Shown here: in pieces, positions 3,886 to 5,188 of the stretch
How the letters are laid out: each line of letters opens with the position of its first letter
Numbering within the stretch: position 1 is the stretch's first letter
Assembly (NCBI GenBank): GCA_023663205.1
Contig: JAMPHX010000089.1
Coordinates: 1-5,188 of the forward strand
DNA length: 5,188 bases
DNA from: Corallococcus sp.
Lineage (GTDB): Bacteria > Bacillota > Clostridia > Christensenellales > CAG-314
Direction of reading: 5' to 3'
Notes under the pieces: model-generated
The model's input: the letters and a program-made list of their open reading frames with translations, nothing else
What the model was told of the DNA's origin: nothing
The model's database searches: none
Position numbers and translations under genes: made by a program

Positions 3886-5049
3886 ATGACAAAATTTGAA
3901 TGGGAAAGACAATTGAAAAAAGGTTTGTCGGGACTCCCTAAATCCGAGCAGCAAAGGGCGCTTGAATATTACAACGAATTGTTTGCCGACAAAATAGACG
4001 CAAAGATGAAAGAACAGGAAATAATTGCGGAATTCGGCAACCCGTACGATGTTGCAAACAGAATCATTTGCGATTACTACAACGAAGGGAAAAACAATCA
4101 AGCATCCGACGAATACGTATATTCGGAAACGGAGCGTATGGACGAAACCGAAAGCGACGCATTTGACGGTTTTGACGACATCTCGGCGGAAGCGCCCCAA
4201 AGCAAACGCGACAAACGCAAAGTTAAGCACGAGGAGATGTGCAAGCATATGTTTACGCGCGGCAAGGACGACGAACCGACTTCTGCCAAAGGCAAAAGAA
4301 GCAGCGGCGTATGGGCTACAATGAGCAGTATTGCATTTCCGCTGGTACTTATTGTATATTTTATATTAGGCGGAGTTTGGGGATTGTGGCATCCGTGGTG
4401 GGTATTGTTTCTTATAGTGCCTACGGTGATATCGCTTGCAGACGCCATAGTTCACAACCGTCCCGACAGGTTTTGTTACCCCGTATTTATTGCAATGCTG
4501 TATTTGTGCATAGGTTTGTTTTTCCACAGATGGCATCCGTCGTGGATACTGTTTTTGACAATTCCGCTGTATTACTCGGTAATTTCGATTTTGCAAAGAC
4601 AGAAAAGGAAAGAGCGGCTAAGCGAATTTGCCAAGGAAAACGATGAACAAAGCGAGCGCGACAGTTCGGCAAAATCCCAAAGCGTCGGCACAACGCAAAC
4701 GGTTACGCGCGGCAAAAATGTATCTGCCGGCAGAATTGTCGCTGCGGTGTTTATGTCCATACTGTTTGCGGTTATTGCAGTTGTCGTCATATCGTTTGTA
4801 CTGTCAATGTTTGTTGCGGGCGTTGCAATGACAATAGGCGGCGTTGTTACCGTTGCGGCGGGGGTTATTGCGCTGATAGGTGCCTCAGGAGCAATGGGAT
4901 TGGCAACATTGGGCGCAGGATTGCTTATCTGCGGTATCGGCTTGTTGTTTGCCTGCGGTTTCGGTTCGCTGTTTAAGGTGTGTTACAATATGTGCAAAGC
5001 GTTTGTTTCTGCCGTAAAAAGTCTGTTTTATCAAAAGGAGGCTGCGTAA
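3886..5049 (+). CDS. HAAS/DUF1700-type membrane protein with duplicated WHPxW module
   Basis: This 387-aa protein starts with a HAAS (DUF1700-type) domain at about 1-65: F-E-W-E-R-Q-L at 4-10, L-P at 17-18, Y-Y-N-E-L at 28-32 and E-F-G-N-P-Y-D-V-A at 49-57. These domains usually accompany PadR repressors. A hydrophilic linker follows, acidic at 75-103 and basic at 106-138. Then come about four membrane helices (143-235) in two repeated units containing W-H-P-W-W (168-172) and W-H-P-S-W (216-220). A second charged linker (236-281) leads to glycine-rich helices at about 283-312 and 313-358 and a short amphipathic tail. Typical DUF1700 proteins are nearer 200 aa, so the duplicated middle is unusual. 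GGGAG (3871-3875) lies 10 nt before the ATG. The stop overlaps the next start by one base. It is likely a signalling or membrane partner of PadR; biochemical role is unknown. Confidence 0.8.
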   Translation: MTKFEWERQLKKGLSGLPKSEQQRALEYYNELFADKIDAKMKEQEIIAEFGNPYDVANRIICDYYNEGKNNQASDEYVYSETERMDETESDAFDGFDDISAEAPQSKRDKRKVKHEEMCKHMFTRGKDDEPTSAKGKRSSGVWATMSSIAFPLVLIVYFILGGVWGLWHPWWVLFLIVPTVISLADAIVHNRPDRFCYPVFIAMLYLCIGLFFHRWHPSWILFLTIPLYYSVISILQRQKRKERLSEFAKENDEQSERDSSAKSQSVGTTQTVTRGKNVSAGRIVAAVFMSILFAVIAVVVISFVLSMFVAGVAMTIGGVVTVAAGVIALIGASGAMGLATLGAGLLICGIGLLFACGFGSLFKVCYNMCKAFVSAVKSLFYQKEAA

Positions 5050-5188
5050 TGAGAAAATTTTTGGCAGTATGCGGTGCATTATTCATTGTTGCGGGAATAG
5101 TCATTTTTGCGGTAAGCGGTATTCCTTTTGCCGATATGTTCAAAAGAAATTACGCTTTTGACGAAGCAAAGGAAATAAATATAGGCAG
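5049..5188 (+). CDS. Start of a membrane-anchored, probably DUF4097-type protein (partial)
   Basis: Only the first 46 codons are in the window; the gene continues past the right edge. The product begins M-R-K-F-L, then a hydrophobic segment at about 5-25, which is a signal peptide or membrane anchor. A soluble part then starts with Y-A-F-D-E-A-K-E-I-N-I-G (35-46). This resembles the start of DUF4097 beta-strand-repeat proteins, which commonly follow PadR and DUF1700 genes. The assignment rests mainly on that gene order. A strong Shine-Dalgarno AAAAGGAGG (5033-5041) lies 7 nt before the ATG inside the preceding gene, and TAATG overlap suggests coupling. It would act at the outer face of the membrane. 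Confidence 0.6.
   Translation, partial: MRKFLAVCGALFIVAGIVIFAVSGIPFADMFKRNYAFDEAKEINIG

Noticed and set aside
3781..4448. Long minus-strand open frames opposite the PadR and HAAS genes
   Set aside because: These are shadows of well-supported + strand genes and show no independent ribosome binding site or family motif.

Overview
The window looks like chromosomal DNA from a Bacillota member, most likely a Clostridia-type anaerobe. The reasons are purine-rich Shine-Dalgarno sequences (AAAGGAGGG, AAAAGGAGG), sigma-A style promoters (TTGACA/TATAGT), and the typically Firmicute set of a cytidylate kinase-like protein, a MATE transporter and a PadR - HAAS/DUF1700 - DUF4097-like operon. By eye the base composition is moderate. 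Every convincing gene is on the + strand. No tRNA, rRNA, CRISPR array or intact mobile element is visible.

Region 1 (1-547) has no convincing gene. It holds two diverged direct repeats that each end in a G-tract (65-99 and 149-181), a short hairpin, and a strong promoter (224-251) whose -35 box forms one arm of a dyad. Downstream lies a likely ~290-nt leader with several hairpins, one followed by nine Ts.

Region 2 (548-2493) is a two-gene unit: a cytidylate kinase-like P-loop protein and a 12-TM MATE transporter, joined by a one-base TAATG overlap. Region 3 (2494-3184) is a 271-nt spacer with a bulged hairpin just before the ribosome binding site, then a 139-aa GNAT acetyltransferase. A good intrinsic terminator (3290-3317) closes this part.

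Region 4 (3461 to the window end) is a separate regulated operon. It has a near-consensus promoter overlapped by a perfect 8-bp dyad (probable PadR operator), a 5' UTR hairpin, a short PadR repressor with a GTG start, a HAAS-domain membrane protein, and the start of a membrane-anchored, DUF4097-like protein that runs off the window. The genes are 2 nt apart and then overlap by 1 nt, so they are probably co-translated. PadR would be expected to repress the operon until an envelope or drug signal releases it; that role is inferred from the family.

The most distinctive coding feature is the HAAS protein. At 387 aa it is about twice the usual size and carries two copies of a two-helix W-H-P-x-W membrane module between its N-terminal HAAS domain and its glycine-rich C-terminal helices. 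The most distinctive noncoding feature is the structured leader of the kinase-like/MATE unit.
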